DNA of 13,597 nucleotides. It comes from JBCFBK01 sp050173895. Lineage in GTDB: Bacteria; Bacteroidota; Bacteroidia; Bacteroidales; Prolixibacteraceae. A model generated the notes under the pieces. The model searched no databases and had not been told where the DNA came from. It saw only the letters and a list, made by a program, of their open reading frames with translations. The first letter of the stretch is position 1. Every line of letters begins with the position of its first letter. The stretch lies in contig JBFXKJ010000088.1 of NCBI GenBank assembly GCA_050173895.1, forward strand, positions 1 to 13,597, read 5' to 3'. A program made the translations under genes and the position numbers. Below are positions 12,965 to 13,597 of this stretch, piece after piece.

Positions 12965-13597
12965 ATGACAAAATTAGCAGACATTGGATTGATCGGGTTG
13001 GCCGTAATGGGCGAAAACCTGGTACTGAACATGGAAAGCAAAGGCTTTACCGTGGCCGTTTATAACCGCACCGTTGATAAGGTAGACAAGTTTGTCAACG
13101 GCCGGGGCGCAGGCAGGAATTTTATCGGCGCCCATTCCATTGAGGAGCTGACCGCCTCCCTGAAAAAACCCAGAAAGGTGATGATGCTGGTGAAGGCAGG
13201 TCAGCCGGTCGATGATTTTATTGAGCAGCTTATTCCGCATCTGGAGCCGGGCGACATCATCATCGACGGCGGGAACTCTCATTTCCCGGATACGATCCGC
13301 AGGGCCAGGTACGTGGAAAGCAAAGGCCTGCTTTATATCGGAACGGGTGTTTCGGGGGGTGAAGAAGGTGCTTTGCTGGGACCGTCGATGATGCCTGGCG
13401 GGTCGCCGGCAGCCTGGCCGCACGTGAAAGAGATCTTTCAGGCTGTGGCGGCCAAAGTAGAGGACGGATCCCCTTGTTGCGACTGGGTAGGCGAAGGAGG
13501 TGCCGGTCACTTTGTGATGATGGTGCACAACGGGATTGAGTATGGCGACATGCAAATTATCAACGAAGCTTATCACATGATGAAAGAGCTGCTCGGC
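12965..13597 (+). CDS. gnd: 6-phosphogluconate dehydrogenase, N-terminal 211 residues (cut by window end)
   Basis: An open frame from ATG 12965 to the window edge encodes the NADP-binding domain and the start of the helical domain of 6-phosphogluconate dehydrogenase, which oxidatively decarboxylates 6-phosphogluconate to ribulose-5-phosphate. Visible motifs: GLIGLAVMGENLVLN (8-22) for cofactor; VYNRT with N34/R35, pointing to NADP; VKAG; DGGNSHFPDTIRR; GTGVSGGEEGALLGPSMMPGG (127-146) holding the substrate-site Ser-Gly-Gly; and VHNGIEYGDMQII. In GAGHFVMMVHNGIEYGD the first Met (M185, codon 13517-13519) stands where the family has its catalytic lysine (E. coli and sheep K183). His and Asn of HNG and the Glu of IEYGD remain. 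The gene is 17 bp after pdxB, in the same operon. The C-terminal half is not seen. Confidence 0.9.
   Translation, partial: MTKLADIGLIGLAVMGENLVLNMESKGFTVAVYNRTVDKVDKFVNGRGAGRNFIGAHSIEELTASLKKPRKVMMLVKAGQPVDDFIEQLIPHLEPGDIIIDGGNSHFPDTIRRARYVESKGLLYIGTGVSGGEEGALLGPSMMPGGSPAAWPHVKEIFQAVAAKVEDGSPCCDWVGEGGAGHFVMMVHNGIEYGDMQIINEAYHMMKELLG

Overview
The window looks like a sugar-acid (hexuronate) catabolic locus of a Bacteroidota bacterium, probably a Bacteroidales/Marinilabiliales-type environmental or gut lineage. The grounds are protein similarity style (UxaE tagaturonate epimerase, a LacI regulator of the 'GTVDRV' type, a Bacteroidota-type KDPG aldolase and ExuT), A-rich leaders with weak Shine-Dalgarno sequences, and one very good match to the Bacteroidota promoter (TTG-N19-TATATTTG). 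The genus cannot be told from the sequence.

Layout. A partial unrecognised gene ends at 134 and is followed by a perfect 20-bp hairpin terminator. Six genes on the minus strand (6946 down to 204) encode UxaE, UxaC, KdgK, Eda, an ExuT-type transporter and KdgF. A second promoter with a palindromic operator lies between uxaC and kdgK. A roughly 400-bp divergent control region (6947-7354) carries repeats, hairpins and two 14-bp operators. A plus-strand operon follows: a LacI-family regulator, an SDR-type fructuronate reductase, a divergent PfkB kinase, a LarA-family (nickel-pincer) racemase/epimerase homologue, PdxB, and the first 211 codons of 6-phosphogluconate dehydrogenase, cut by the window end.

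How the genes work together. UxaC and UxaE convert galacturonate to fructuronate through tagaturonate, and UxaC also makes fructuronate from glucuronate. The SDR reduces fructuronate to D-mannonate. KdgF feeds unsaturated uronates from pectin or alginate, and KdgK and Eda finish the KDG/KDPG route to pyruvate and glyceraldehyde-3-phosphate. No mannonate dehydratase (UxuA) is present in the window. Instead the mannonate-forming enzyme is encoded beside a LarA-family C2-epimerase homologue, a sugar-acid-type kinase and a 6-phosphogluconate dehydrogenase. D-mannonate and D-gluconate are C2 epimers, so I propose a bypass: uronate -> mannonate -> gluconate -> 6-phosphogluconate -> ribulose-5-phosphate. 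This is inference. One observation complicates it: the Gnd homologue has Met where the catalytic Lys of the family is expected.

The other unusual signal is a short repeat present next to the start codons of kdgK and uxaE. In each case the ribosome-binding/start-codon segment is duplicated on both sides of the repeat, as if a small mobile element had inserted at the translation start and left a new leader with a short upstream ORF.
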